Below, piece after piece: positions 1 to 10,695 of a stretch of 64,000 bases of DNA. How positions within the stretch are numbered: the stretch's first letter is position 1; every line of letters begins with the position of its first letter. This stretch comes from Rebecca billardiae RCC1528 (Eukaryota > Haptophyta), in assembly GCA_965240325.2 (NCBI GenBank), contig OZ251222.1:4464001-4528000 (forward strand). Direction: 5' to 3'. The notes under the pieces are model-generated. The model made no database searches, was not told the DNA's origin, and saw only the letters and a program-made list of their open reading frames with translations. The position numbers were made by a program, and so were the translations under genes.

Positions 1-95
1 AGATGGGCATCCTCGCGCTCATGGTGCACGAGAAGCTCGACGGCAACCCGTACATCATCAACTCGCTCCTGGGCTCGCCGGTCCCCTTCAACTAA
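1..95 (+). CDS. Light-harvesting chlorophyll a/c-binding protein, C-terminal end (partial)
   Basis: The open frame running in from the left edge ends with TAA at 93-95. It encodes the last 30 residues, ending in NSLLGSPVPFN. The pattern KMGILALMVHEKL followed by a short polar tail matches the end of the third membrane helix and lumenal tail of fucoxanthin-chlorophyll a/c proteins (FCP/LHC family). These bind pigment in thylakoids of algae with red-derived secondary plastids. Only this fragment is visible, so the subfamily (Lhcf, Lhcr or LI818-like) cannot be assigned. This is the most direct evidence for the lineage of the organism. Confidence 0.75.
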   Translation, partial: MGILALMVHEKLDGNPYIINSLLGSPVPFN

Positions 96-299
96 GCGCT
101 TGAGTGCTTTTGCAAGTTGAGTGGTCGAGGACGGTGAGAGCCGAGCTGCAGGACGTGCCGCTACGCCGACCAGACGAGATTCGTCTTGCTGCCGGTGGAC
201 ACGACTTCGGCTTTTGGCTACTTGCGCCACCGAGTACTCAGCGACGCAAAACGAGCAGGAATCCGTGCGCGCGCGCGACGGATCCGAGATCGGATCAAT

Positions 300-397
300 C
301 ACATGTCACATGATGCATGTTCCCACAGCATGATGCATGACAGCATGTCACATGATGCATGACAGCATGTCACATGATGCATGATAGCATGTCGCAT
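300..397. repeat. Tandem repeat, 22-bp unit with ATGATGCAT core
   Basis: About four copies of a 22-bp unit, consensus GCATGTCACATGATGCATGA plus CA, run head to tail. The first copy is interrupted by TTCCCACA. The core contains the near-palindrome ATGATGCAT. It lies just downstream of the light-harvesting gene; no function is evident. Confidence 0.8.
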
Positions 398-630
398 TGT
401 GCAGCCTAAATATGCATCCGGCTACCTAAGGCTACCAATCGTCATGATGCATTAATAATATATTAATAATGGCTCGGCCGGCTAAACGTATAGTTATTCG
501 TCTAAGACAATGATGAAAGTAGGCCCTAGAACGTATTTCTGATTGCGACTAGCTATACAGTGGTCGGCGACTAAGCATCGGACGCAGTGCCATCTGCGGT
601 GACGATGTACATAGATATATTAATAAATAT

Positions 631-657
631 ATATATGTCTAGGCTCTAGCCGTCCTC
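631..657. repeat. Dispersed short repeat, copy 1 (partner 10731-10754)
   Basis: ATATATATGTCT followed by TCTAGCCGTCCTCG is shared with 10731-10754, with a 7-base difference in spacing. A second shared block follows in the same order at both places (727-780 and 11250-11303). This suggests remnants of one duplicated or mobile segment. Confidence 0.5.
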
Positions 658-726
658 GTGAACGCCGACGCCAACTGCAGGCCGAAGGTGGGGGCTGATG
701 AGCGGCGCTGGCGCCCGGCGTTCTTG

Positions 727-780
727 TCGTCCTCTTAGACAATCAGATATTGTACCAATAACCCCACATATAATTTTATA
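727..780. repeat. Dispersed short repeat, copy 1 (partner 11250-11303)
   Basis: CGTCCTCTTAGACAATCAG, then a short T/A-rich variable part, then CCAATAACCCCACATATA. The same words in the same order occur at 11250-11303. The conserved stretch is about 50 bp, lies outside genes in both places and has no coding sense. Confidence 0.65.
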
Positions 781-1511
781 TATGACACAGGCACGACGGG
801 GCGCAGCCGAGCTCTGCTCCTGATTCGTCTGTCGAAGTAAGACTTAGTAGTGATTAGTGATTGGAGACGGAGTTCTGTCCGCGGAGCGCGTTGGCTGTGG
901 GTGAGAGAATAATCGTCGCCGATCAGCTCGCGGATCACACGGAGGTAGTGGGCGTCCAGGGATGCCGCTGTGCCTGTATATTTGATTTTGCAGTCGTCGC
1001 CGCCGCGCGGCCGCTTGGTCATCATGTAGTTGCCCGCGTCGGTCCGAGGCTGTTCAAGTTAATGATGCCGTAGTGCAAATAGTCAGGATGTGGTTTCCCT
1101 GGCCGGTGTGCGCGGTCTTGATGATTTTCAGATCGGATTTACTATGATGATCGCGGATCCGGACATCGTCACGACTGCTCAGTGCTCGCGGACATCATCA
1201 CTAGTAGTAGATCGACGATAACGAAGTGATCATCAGCACTCGTCGGGGCTCCATATCAAGCCCGCGGGCCGCCTGAAGGCCGAACCCTGCCCCTGGTGAC
1301 CGGTCATCACCGCTGGCTGCCCGGCAGGCGGCCTCGGGCAGGCGGCAGCCTGGTGGCGATCACGGTCGATATCATCGTGATCGTCGCGGACGGATTAAAT
1401 ACTGGCACTGATGCTGTATCGGCTGTCTATCGTCCGCGCAGGTGGAGTGACGACGACTGACGTGGATGGATGGTTGTCCGAGCCGCGAGGATGACGCCGT
1501 GACGCGTCATG

Positions 1512-1611
<100 letters not shown>

Positions 1612-1828
1612 TCAAAGCTGACTCACTGCTGTCGTGTCTACTGACTAACTTGCATTCTGACGATTGCACTGCGCGTGCTGTAATACGCGACGACGAATAA
1701 TAAATACGTAGTCGCGAATAATGCCGGCGATCGAATGAATCATTATTAGTCATGCGCGGCATCCGCCGCCGATTCCGCGCGAGGCTCCGGCGACGAGGAC
1801 GCGCGAGTATTCTCTCGTCGATCGATCT

Positions 1829-1830
1829 CG

Positions 1831-1877
<47 letters not shown>
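1829..1877. repeat. (TC)n microsatellite
   Basis: A pyrimidine tract of TC dinucleotides with one TTT interruption, followed by further TC-rich sequence to about 1960. Purely simple sequence. Confidence 0.95.
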
Positions 1878-1878
<1 letters not shown>

Positions 1879-2178
1879 GTCTCTCTCTCTAGCTAGCTCA
1901 TCTTTATTAGTTATAGCTCTGCTCTCATCAGTCTCTCAGCTCTCTCGTCTCTCTAGCTCTCTCTGACTCTGTCTGACGGCCTGACTCGTGATCACTCTCG
2001 TCTAGCTGCCTCTCACCAATATATAGATTAATATAGAATAATTTGCTCATCATTGCTGAGTAGCTTAGCGCAGGCCTCATCAGTAGCGCTACGGCACTCA
2101 CGAGTCACGGTCCCGTCGGAGACGGAATAATCATAGTTAAGTAGTAGTATTAGTATATATATATATATAGTATCCAAG

Positions 2179-2478
2179 ATGGGGCGGGACACGTGGCGCG
2201 CGCGCCTCAGCGCGCCCTCGCGCCCCGCCGCCGAGCGCGCGCTGCTCGGCACCATGCGGCGCGAGCTGGGCATGCGCTGCCTGCGTGGCCAGGCCAAGAT
2301 GCTCATCGCCCGCGCGCGCATGGCGCACGTGCGCCCGGGGGCACGCGCCCGCGGGGGCACTGCGTACGACGACTGCTTCGAGACGACGGCTGACGACGCG
2401 TGGCACCGCGACCACCGCGGTGGCGCGCGCGCGTCGACGCCAGACGGTGCGTCGAGCTTCCGCTCGGCGATGGAGTGA
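2179..2478 (+). CDS. Possible small protein, 99 aa, unrecognised
   Basis: An ATG-initiated frame of 99 codons starting about 10 bases after a TATATATA run. It is much more GC-rich than the flanks and reads as a basic Arg/Ala-rich protein with a less biased tail (AYDDCFETTADDAWH). I recognise no family. The sharp rise in GC at the ATG and the varied C-terminal half favour a real exon or gene fragment. High GC alone produces such frames here, and overlapping frames on both strands are also open. Confidence 0.2.
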   Translation: MGRDTWRARLSAPSRPAAERALLGTMRRELGMRCLRGQAKMLIARARMAHVRPGARARGGTAYDDCFETTADDAWHRDHRGGARASTPDGASSFRSAME

Positions 2479-2667
2479 TGGGCGACTACGAGGGGGGGGG
2501 GGACGACGGCGAGGAGCGCTGATCCTGATGTTTGTCTCTGCTGCTCGATCTGCCGCTACAGCTTGCTGACTCTGACGCCTGCCCGTTGCATACCACGTCG
2601 TTAATATATATATATAGTATAGCGCGCTATATAGTTGAATATATAATAATATATTATATATAATATG

Positions 2668-4222
2668 TATGGCGGGCCGTAGGTCCGCCCCTTGTAGTGC
2701 CCGGGAAAAAGATAAGAAAAGAAAAGAATAAAGAAAATCGCCTCGCCAAGAAAAGAAAATCGCTTCGCTCACTACCGGGCGCCCTCGCAGCTCCCACTGG
2801 GGACGCTCGGCCGAAAAAGGGTTGCCCATGGCGCGGAGCGCGTGGGCGGCGCGCGCCACATCCAACGCCGGCGCGGACATCGTGAGAGGACTCCCGAGGG
2901 GAGTTTTCGCCCGATTCGCGATTGCTGCCCTCGTCGTCTCGCGTGAAGGTCGAACGGGGCCCAAATCGACGCGTTTGGAGCGGTACGCTCGGCGCGTCGA
3001 CACGATCGTGAGACCTGGGGCGGTCCTCGCCCGACGTGCACGTCGAAAGCTCGCACCGGCCATAGCATCATGCGCTGCGCACGATGACCGCCTCGCGCGA
3101 TCCACCGTCGCGCGTCGGGCTCGGTGCGAGAAAGCCCTCATCACGAGGCGTCTCGCGGGCGGGAAGCGCCATCGCACGCGACGCAAGATTTGGCGCGGCC
3201 TTCTGAACTCGATCGCCGGAATCCGCGCACCGGACTCAGTCATTGCTCGCGGTCCGGTCCCTCAGCCGAAGCCCACGTCCGGCCTGCATGGCGTCGACGG
3301 TGACCAATGCGACGGAAGCGCAGCGCCAACGGCGTACGACGCGCAGCGGACGCACCTCCCGGGTCTGTCGCCGTGGCAGCAACCGCGTCATCGCGAGTTG
3401 GCGACCCTCGCCGCAGCGCGACACAGACAAGCCCGTGATGCCATCCGCAGAGAGATGAAACGTCGAGCATGCAACATCGCCGCGCCATGGCCTCGTCCAT
3501 GGCGCAGGCGCTGCGGGACGAGGCGGAAGTCGTCACGCCGGTGACGGATGCGCTGGGATTCGTGTGCTCGCGTGAGCAGCGCTTGCCCACTCTCGATCGC
3601 GAGTGGCACACGCTGTCGCTGTGCGCGCGCGCGCGCACAACCAACAGCTCCTCGTGCCGCCGAGCACACGAGCGCCAGACCTGTCGAAGATGCGAAGAGC
3701 GACGACCGCGTAAACGTCAACGCGCTCGTGCTCAGCGTGGCGGCCGTGTACGACGTCAACGCGACCTGCGCCGAGCCCATCATGCCTGGAGCGGACACCG
3801 GCAAGCATCCTCGCGACGACCGCTCTCGGCTGGCGGCAGGAGGACATGCACATGATCTACTCTGGCGGCTTCGTCGGCGGCGAGGCGCTCGATTACGCCG
3901 TCGCGGTCGACATGCGGCACATACAGCGCGTACCCGCGCTCGCGCGGAGCAACGGGCTACCCGGCCCGCCCCGCGTGCTGCACATTCCCTCGTGGGTGTG
4001 GGGCCTCGCTGATGCACATACGAGCAGTACAGACTGCAGACCGGTCACGGTGTAACTACACGTCGGGGAGCCAACTTCACGTGTCACTGGTCCTTGCACT
4101 CGACTGTCCGTCACCCACGGCCACGAGCGAATGTGGAAAGACGCGAACCCGCAGAGGATACATTGCGACAGCACTGGCACGGCCCGCCGACCCCCCCGCC
4201 CGCCAGGGCACAGTTTAATATA
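2668..4222. repeat. Tandem duplication, copy A (about 1.55 kb)
   Basis: This block is repeated directly by 4223-5762. Both begin with the imperfect palindrome GGCGGGCCGTAGGTCCGCC. Both continue through an A-rich AAAAAGATAAGAAAAG stretch. Both end ACGGCCCGCC, C-run, GGGCACAGTTT. The start motif GGCGGGCCGT and the near-end motif ACGGCCCGCC (4180-4189) are inverse complements. The copies differ by scattered substitutions and 1-2-base indels in the first half, so no single frame is preserved there. Confidence 0.85.
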
Positions 4223-5762
4223 TATGGCGGGCCGTGGCGGGCCGTAGGTCCGCCCCTGGTAGTGCCCGGGAAAAAGATAAGAAAAAGAAAAGGAAAAAGA
4301 AGAAAATCGCCTCGCAAAGAAAAGAAACTCGCCTTGCTTGCACTACCGGGCGCCCTCGCAGCTCCACTGGGGACGCTCGGCCGAAAAAGGGTTGCCCATG
4401 GCGCGGAGCGCATGGGCGGCGCGCGCCAAATCCAACGCCGGCTCGGACATCGTGAGAGGACTCCCGAGGGGGTTTTCGCCCGATTCGCGATTGCTGCCCT
4501 CGTCGTCTCGCGTGCAGGTCGAACGGGGGCCAAAGTCGACGCATTTGGAGGTACGCTCGGCGCGTCGACACGATCGTGCGACCTGGGGCGGTCCTCGCCT
4601 GACGTGCACGTCGAGCGCTCGCACGGGCCATAGTATTAAGCGCTGCGCACGACAACCACCTCGCGCGATCCACCGCCGCGCGTCGGGCTCGGTGCGGAAA
4701 GGCCCTCATCACGAGGTGTCTCGCGGGCGGGAAGCGCCATCGCACGCGACGCAAGATTTGGCTCGGCCTTCTGAACTCGATCGCCGGAATCCGCGCACCG
4801 GACTGTCGCTCGCGGTCCCTCAGCCCGAGTGAAGCCCACGTCCGGCGTGCATGGCGTCGACGGTGACCAATGCGACGGAAGCGCAGCGCCAACGGCGTAC
4901 GACGCGCAGCGGACGCACCTCCCGGGTCTGTCGCCGTGGCAGCAACCGCCTCTTCGCGAGTTGGCGACCCTCGCCGCAGCGCGACACAGACAAGCCCGTG
5001 ATGCCATCCGCAGAGAGATGAATCGTCGAGCATGCAACATCGACGCGCCATCCTCGTCCATGGCGCAGGTGCTGCGGGACGAGGCGGACGTCGTCACGCC
5101 GGTGACGGATGCGCTGCGAATCGTGTGCCTGCGTGAGCAGCTCGTGCCCACTCTCGATCGCGAGTGGCACACGCTGTCGCTGTGCGCGCGTGCGCGCACA
5201 ACCAACAGCTCCTCGTGCCGCCAAACACGCGGGCGCCAGACCTGTCGAAGAGGCGAAGAGCGACGACCGCGTGAACGTCAACGCGCTCGTGCTCAGCGTG
5301 GCGGCCGTGTACGATGTCAACGCGACCTGCGCCGAGCCCATCATGCCCGGAGCGGACATCGGCAAGCGTCTTCGCGACGACCGCTCTCGGCTGGCGGCAG
5401 GAGGACATGCACACGATCTACTCTGGCGGTTTCGTCGGCGGCGAGGCGCTCGATTACGCCATCGCGGTCGAGATGCGGCACATACAGCGCGTACCCGTGC
5501 TCGCGCGGAGCAACGGGCTACCCGGCCCGCCCCGCGTGCTGCACATTCCCTCGTGGGTGTGGGCCTCGCTGATGCGCGCGAACGCGTACCGCACCGCGTG
5601 GGAGTGAACTGACTACTGAGTCACCTAGGTGTCACTGGTCCGACTGTCCGTCACCCGGCCACGAGCGAATGCTGTGGAAAGACGCGAACCCGAAGAGGAA
5701 ACATTGCGACAGCACTGGCACGGCCCGCCGACCCCCCCGCCCGCCAGGGCACAGTTTTATAT
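4223..5762. repeat. Tandem duplication, copy B (about 1.54 kb)
   Basis: Direct repeat of 2668-4222. It starts with an extra GGCGGGCCGT and ends just before the sequence turns unique at about 5763. In the second half (from about 5090) the two copies align almost without gaps, and most differences fall on third codon positions of two successive frames. See the decayed-gene entry. Confidence 0.85.
5095..5607 (+). pseudogene. Decayed gene in the duplicated segment (second copy at about 3534-4050)
   Basis: Within both copies two stretches look formerly coding. In the first, the frame around 5246-5380 reads VNVNALVLSVAAVYDVNAT. In the second, the frame from about 5394 reads DMHTIYSGGFVGGEALDYA and ends with a TGA at 5605-5607. 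Differences between the copies are mostly silent in each stretch. The two stretches are in different frames without usable splice sites between them. Copy A has an extra base (GTGTGGGGCC) that destroys its end. I do not recognise the family. A very short intron cannot be fully excluded. Confidence 0.45.
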
Positions 5763-6064
5763 TAATTTCCATTCTAGCTCGATCATGATGAACGGTTACG
5801 GTAGCCGGCTGGCACGGCTCAGACTGTCAGGCTGGCACCGTGTCACTGTCCGTGTTCCGGCTCGGGAGACTGGCGGAGTCGCTGCGGGACGCCGGACGCC
5901 AGTGCGGCGGGGCGCCGGGGCGGCACTCGCTTCGTGGCACTCGTGACTCGACGCCTTGAAGCCGTCCGAGCGGCCTGGCACGGCGGGCGATGATGAAGTT
6001 CGGCGGCGTCGGGCCGCAAGCCCCACAAATAACACTAGGTGATGACGCTTGACGCTGCCACTCG
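5763..6064. other. Intergenic, no feature seen
   Basis: Unique sequence between the tandem duplication and the stop codon of the multicopper oxidase gene. It should contain the 3' UTR and terminator of that minus-strand gene. No recognisable motif. Confidence 0.5.
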
Positions 6065-9040
6065 TCAGTGGTGATGCCGCCTGCGATGCCGGCTGCGATC
6101 GGTCATCACCGCGACCGGCCGGCTCATGGGCGGGCTCGCCTTGAAGTAGTTGCTCGGATCCTCCCACGGACGCGAGCCAGGGTCATCGCGCGCGTTGGTG
6201 TACGGCAGGTACTGCGAGGACGGACCGGAGTACGCCTCCGCGTTCCACGACGAGTCGACGGGCGCGGGGCACGGAGCGAGGAAGTCGAGCGCGGGCGGCA
6301 CCTTGACGTTCACGCGCCCCGCCTCCTTGACGGACGCGGGGGCATTCTTGACGCGGAAGAAGTTGCCCATGCCCAGCACGAGGTGAGCCTCCTGCACCGC
6401 CGCGCGCGCGCGCATCGTGGGCCGGGCGCGCGCCACCACGCGGCGCCGGTGAGAAGTGGTGGTGGTGGCGGCTCGGCGCGGCGCGCGCACCATGTGGCAG
6501 TGCATGAACCACACGCCCGGGTTCTTGGCGACGAAGCGCAGGTACGCCCACGACTTGTACATGACGGTCACGGTGTCGACGCACAGCGCGTCCTTCTCGT
6601 TGAGGCTGGCGCGGTCGCGCTTGGGCTCGTACCGGCCCTCGCCCATGCCGAGGACGTGGAAGCAGTGGCCGTGCAGGTGCCACGGGTGCACCTCGGTCGG
6701 GTCGTCGTTGTTCAGCACGAGGTCGACCACCTCGCCGTACTCGATGTCGAACGCGGCGGCGCCGAACTGCTTGTCGGCGGACTGCTGCCCGCGCCGGATC
6801 AGGTTGTACGCGAGCGAGGCGTCGAGCTTGGTGCCGCCCTGCTCCATGAGCGACTGCGCGAGGAAGGGCACGCGCGGCTTGTCCGCGGTGGGCAGCAGCG
6901 GGCTGCCCACCTCGCTGAACGAGATGTTGTACACCGCCCAGCGGAACCACTCCGCGTCCTCGGGCGCGGACACCATGCCCGGCCCGACCAGCTTCGCCGT
7001 CTCGGGCGGCAGCTGGCCCGGCCACCACACGTTGAAGAGCATGTCGATCGGCTCGCGCAGCTTCTGCCCGCGCTCGGCGCGCGGGACGGGCGGGTTGTAG
7101 CCGTCCACAAAGCTGCCCTGGCCCCGGCTCGGCGGGAGCGGCTTGAACATCTGCGTCTCGATGCCGACCCGCACCATCTTGTCGCGCTCCTCGTTCGTGA
7201 GCGACTGGTACCAGTTCACGCCCGTGTACCCGGAGTCGAGCTCGTCGCCCGCGCCCACGTAGGACAGGACGGCCTGCGCGGCCGGCAGCCTGTAGTTGAC
7301 GTTGGCGCCTGCGCGCGCACGGCGGTCGCGTCCGCGCGTGGGCGAGCGCCCCAGCACGCGCGCCCCCTCCCCGCCCCGCCCCGCCGCCGCCACCCGCGCG
7401 CGCGTCCGCGGCCGCGCGCGCGCGGCCGCACCGGTGCAGAAGTCCTTGAGCGTCATCGGCCCGCCCCACTTGACGTCCGGGTTGCCCACGAGCGGGGCGA
7501 GCTCGTTGGTGCACTCGGGCGAGGCGGCCTGCCGCCCCCACGTGGAGACGACCATCGGGTAGTTGGTGCCCGTCTGCCCGCTCGCCTCGAGGACGACCGA
7601 GTAGCGCTGCCCGAGGTTGATCATCAGCGAGTCCACCTTCGTGGGCTGCAGCCACACGCCGCCGGCCTGCACCACCGTCATCGAGTGCCCCGGGATCGTC
7701 AGGTTGTACGGCAGCAGCGCCCCCGCCGCCACGATGCGCAGCAGGTACGACTTGCCCGGCTCCACGAAGAAGCGGCTGAAGTAGTTCACGTCCTTCTTGT
7801 TGCACGGCGCGGCTGGGAGCTGGCGGTCGCCGGGCAGCCAGCCGGGGCCAGCGAGGCCCTTGCCGTTGACGAGCAGCGACTGCGGGTTGCCCACCCAGTA
7901 GCTGCGCCGAGCGCGCGCAGGGAAGAAGCCCGCAAGCGCGCGAGAGCCCGGTCAGGCGCGCACGCGCCGTGGCGCGCGGGCAGCGGGCGCGGGCACGCGC
8001 GCTCGCGGCGCGCGCGCATACGGGTACTGGCGCGAGAGGCCCCACTCCATCGAGTCGCCCGAGTGGTTCCACCAGCCGTGGATCAGCATCACGGGCAGCT
8101 CCTCGTCGTAAGGCGGGATGCCCTTGGGCCGCTCGGTGCCGCGCCGTGGTAGGATCACAAACGCGCCAAACATGCCGTCCTGCACTGCGCACCGCGGGGG
8201 CGGCGGGCGCGGGCACGGGCGGGCGGGGCGCGGCGGCGGGGGGGGGGGGGGGGGGGCACGCGATGGGAGGGTCGCGCGCCACGCGCGCGCGTGTGAGGGG
8301 GAGATGCCGATGCGCGCCGCTCGCCCGCGCCGCCGCCGCGCGCTCCGCACAGCCGCGCGCCGCCGGGCCGCGCGCGCGCACTGTCCAGGCCCATGTGCGC
8401 GTGCCACCAGTGGGTGCCCGGCGCCTCGTCCGCCGTGTCGATCACGTACGTAAAGCTGCGGCACGCGCGGCGGCACGCGGTCGCGCGCCTCGCGTGAGCC
8501 ACCCGCGTCCCGCGGCGTGCGAGGCCCGAGGCCGCGCGCGCGCAGCGCGGCGCACCTCTGGTTGAAGCCGATCGGGCACTGCGTCACGTAGCCGACGCCG
8601 TCGTACCACTGCTTGCCGCGCATCTGGAGGCCGTGCCAGTGCACGGTCATGCCCTGCCGGATGTTGTGCCCCTGGTCCTTGCGCACCATCAGGTTTGTCA
8701 CGTGCACCTCCACAATGTCGCCCTGCTCGACGCGCACCTCGGGGCCGGGGAATTGGCCGTTGCACGTGATGTGCTGCCGCTTGTTCCCGTGGCGGTCGGT
8801 GCCACCGTAACAGTCCGGGTCGAGCTGGCGGTTGATCGTGAACGTCCAGTCGTACTTGACCACGCGCCTCGAGTTGCGGTGCCAGGGATGCCCCTCGAGC
8901 GACGCGTCACGGTCGCCGAGCATCAACTTGTCAGGGTCCTCGCGTACCGGCTTCGCGAGCCAGATCGCGCACAGCGCAAGAAACGCGAGAGAGACGAGCG
9001 CACACGCGCCCATCACAGCCGAGCGGCGAGCCTCCGCCAT
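6065..9040 (-). CDS. Membrane-anchored multicopper oxidase (laccase/ascorbate-oxidase-like)
   Basis: Six exons: 9040-8556, 8455-8382, 8184-8022, 7901-7432, 7308-6491, 6391-6065, giving 778 aa. Splicing rebuilds all four copper-binding blocks: HWH (134-136, MTVHWHGLQMRG), HWWHAH (177-182), HPWHLHGH (605-612) and HCHMEAH (667-673). Block two is only complete after exon 1 joins exon 2 (NQSFTYVID), and block four only after removal of the 6392-6490 intron. The family oxidises phenols or metal ions with reduction of O2 to water. A hydrophobic segment at about 9-29, without a clear cleavage site, suggests a signal anchor placing the enzyme outside the plasma membrane or in a secretory compartment. 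It is longer than the usual 550-600 aa. An in-frame ATG at 9199 is possible, but the one at 9040 puts the anchor at the N terminus. The substrate cannot be read from the sequence. Confidence 0.9.
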
Positions 9041-9370
9041 ATTCGCTGGCTGCCTCGCCACGCGTCGCACGAGACCGCCGCGCAGCCGTCCGTGAGTTGC
9101 GCCGAAAAGCCGTGAGATACGCGCGATCTCCGCCGAATACTTATTGAGGCGAGTACTCACCCCATCAGGACCAAATGTGAGATCGAGGAGTTGCGCCAAT
9201 CACCAATCACCTCGGCAGCGGCCGCGGTCCTTCCCTGCTCTTGAGCGCTTCACGGCTTCACCGCCCGCTGCCCACAGGCCACAACCGGAACCAGGTGACA
9301 CCCGTCGCCAGGCTCGGTTGCCGGCGCTTCCAGGCGGCGATCGCGCGCCGTTCTGGGCGGCAGCGCGGCG
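9041..9370. promoter_or_regulatory. Shared upstream region of the divergent oxidase and repeat-protein genes
   Basis: 330 bp separate the start codons of the minus-strand oxidase and the plus-strand repeat protein, so both promoters must lie here or in 5' UTR introns. I could not identify a TATA box or other element. The assignment rests on gene arrangement only. Confidence 0.4.
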
Positions 9371-9841
9371 ATGGCGGCGGGGCAGCCGCTGAGTTACGGC
9401 AATGTCAACACGCTGAATCCGTATACGGACGCGTACGTGGGCGTGGCCTCGGGCAACCTCATCACCGCCAGCCCGGGCGTGCTGAACATCACCGGCCTCT
9501 CGGTCGGCAACCTGCTCGCAGGAAGTCCTGGGCTGGTCAACATGCTGGGCATGGGCACGGCGGCGTCCTACGTCGCGTCGCCGCAGCTTTTGCAGGGCGT
9601 CGGGCTGTTCACGGGAGGTAACGCGACCGAGTCGCCGTTCGGCGTCTTTGTCGCTGGCGCGAGCCTGGGTAACGCGATGACGACATCACCGCAGCTCGTG
9701 TCTGCGACGGGAGCGGTGGGGGGTATCGCTGCAGCCGCAACGCCGACGCTGCTGTCAGCCGTGGGGTGGACGGCGCTCCCAAAGGAAACGGACGACGGAA
9801 CGGACAACCCACCCGAGCCTGCACGATGGGATCTGAGATGA
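9371..9841 (+). CDS. Seven-fold 18-residue repeat protein, paralogue 1 (unknown function)
   Basis: Intronless, 156 aa. Residues 10-135 divide exactly into seven consecutive 18-residue units, for example GNLITASPGVLNITGLSV, GNLLAGSPGLVNMLGMGT, AASYVASPQLLQGVGLFT and GNAMTTSPQLVSATGAVG. Consensus: G-N at 1-2, T/A at 5, [S/T/N]-P at 7-8, hydrophobics at 10, 11, 13 or 14, G at 15. There is no signal peptide or charged core. The acidic tail (KETDDGTDNPPEP) follows the last unit. Strict periodicity with no insertions suggests a solenoid fold (18 residues is a common rung length in beta-helices), though this is inference. The near-identical gene at 10261-10695 is a tandem paralogue. I do not recognise the family. 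Confidence 0.8.
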   Translation: MAAGQPLSYGNVNTLNPYTDAYVGVASGNLITASPGVLNITGLSVGNLLAGSPGLVNMLGMGTAASYVASPQLLQGVGLFTGGNATESPFGVFVAGASLGNAMTTSPQLVSATGAVGGIAAAATPTLLSAVGWTALPKETDDGTDNPPEPARWDLR

Positions 9842-10260
9842 TGACCCGGCCACCGCTTGGTGCGGGTCCAGGCATAGGATCTGGCCAGGGCGTCCAGGGC
9901 GGGACACCTTGGTGCAGTCCTGCAGCTTGGCAGGCGGTGGGCTGCCTGCCACTTCTCGCCGACGACTCGGACGCGTCAGCGGTCGCAGACCTCGCAAAAT
10001 GATGCTTCGTCGAGTTGCTGTCTCACTCACACTGGCATCATGATGTCAGCTTTTGAGTGGTGTCACACCGCCCCGCCCACCCGCGCCGGCGCGGCGGCGC
10101 CATCGAAACTCATCAAAACTGAGATCGCTGGTCCAAGAAGCACACCCGCCATCGTGAGCGAGGGACCTCTCCTCGAGCTGGCGCCACTCGCCTCGCTGGG
10201 CGAGGGCAACATCGCGGGATTTTTGGTCTCCGCCAGCCGGTTGCATACGTATCTATCCAG
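9842..10260. other. Intergenic between the two repeat-protein paralogues
   Basis: 419 bp holding the 3' end of the first paralogue and the upstream region of the second. No gene. The similarity between the two loci does not obviously extend beyond the coding sequences, so the duplication is old enough for flanks to have diverged. Confidence 0.5.
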
Positions 10261-10695
10261 ATGCCCGCGGAGGGCGTGGTGTATGGCAACCTCAACACGC
10301 TGAACCCGTATGTCGACGCGTACGTGGGCGTTGCATCCGGCAACCTCGTCACCGCCAGCCCGGGTGTGCTGAACATCACTGGCCTGTCGGTCGGCAACCT
10401 CCCTGCTGCGAGCCCAGGCCTGATCAATATCCTCGGCATGGGCACGGCGGCGTCCTACGTCGCATCGCCACAGGTGATTCAGGGTGTTGGCCTGTTCACA
10501 GGCGGTAACGCGACCGAGTCACCCTTTGGCGTCTTCGTCGCAGGTTCGAGCCTGGGCAACGCGATGACGACATCGCCGCAGATCGTATCTGCAACGGGCG
10601 CCGTAGGAGCCATTGCCGCAGCCGCGTCGCCGACGCTTCTCTCTGCCGTGGGCTGGACACTCGTTCCGGACTCGGACCCAGACGCGGCTGTCTGA
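10261..10695 (+). CDS. Seven-fold 18-residue repeat protein, paralogue 2 (unknown function)
   Basis: Intronless, 144 aa, strongly similar to the protein at 9371-9841 along its whole repeat region. Seven 18-residue units occupy residues 9-134, starting GNLNTLNPYVDAYVGVAS and ending AIAAAASPTLLSAVGWTL. Substitutions relative to paralogue 1 are conservative (I/V, L/I, A/P) and the unit length is never changed, which argues for structural constraint. Units 1-7 differ more from one another than the same unit does between paralogues, so the internal repeats are older than the gene duplication. The tail DSDPDAAV is acidic and short. Function unknown. Confidence 0.8.
   Translation: MPAEGVVYGNLNTLNPYVDAYVGVASGNLVTASPGVLNITGLSVGNLPAASPGLINILGMGTAASYVASPQVIQGVGLFTGGNATESPFGVFVAGSSLGNAMTTSPQIVSATGAVGAIAAAASPTLLSAVGWTLVPDSDPDAAV

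Noticed and set aside
2137-5051. Minus-strand frames in the tandem duplication with similar peptides in both copies
   Set aside because: The copies differ by indels that shift these frames, so peptide similarity follows from DNA identity rather than selection.
6068-8152. A 694-codon plus-strand frame across the multicopper oxidase
   Set aside because: Antisense of confirmed copper-binding exons; biased composition and no motif.
8231-8258. Long poly-G run as a possible structural or regulatory element
   Set aside because: It lies inside the oxidase intron 8185-8381 (a C-rich tract in the transcript before the acceptor) and is adequately explained as a pyrimidine tract or simple repeat.
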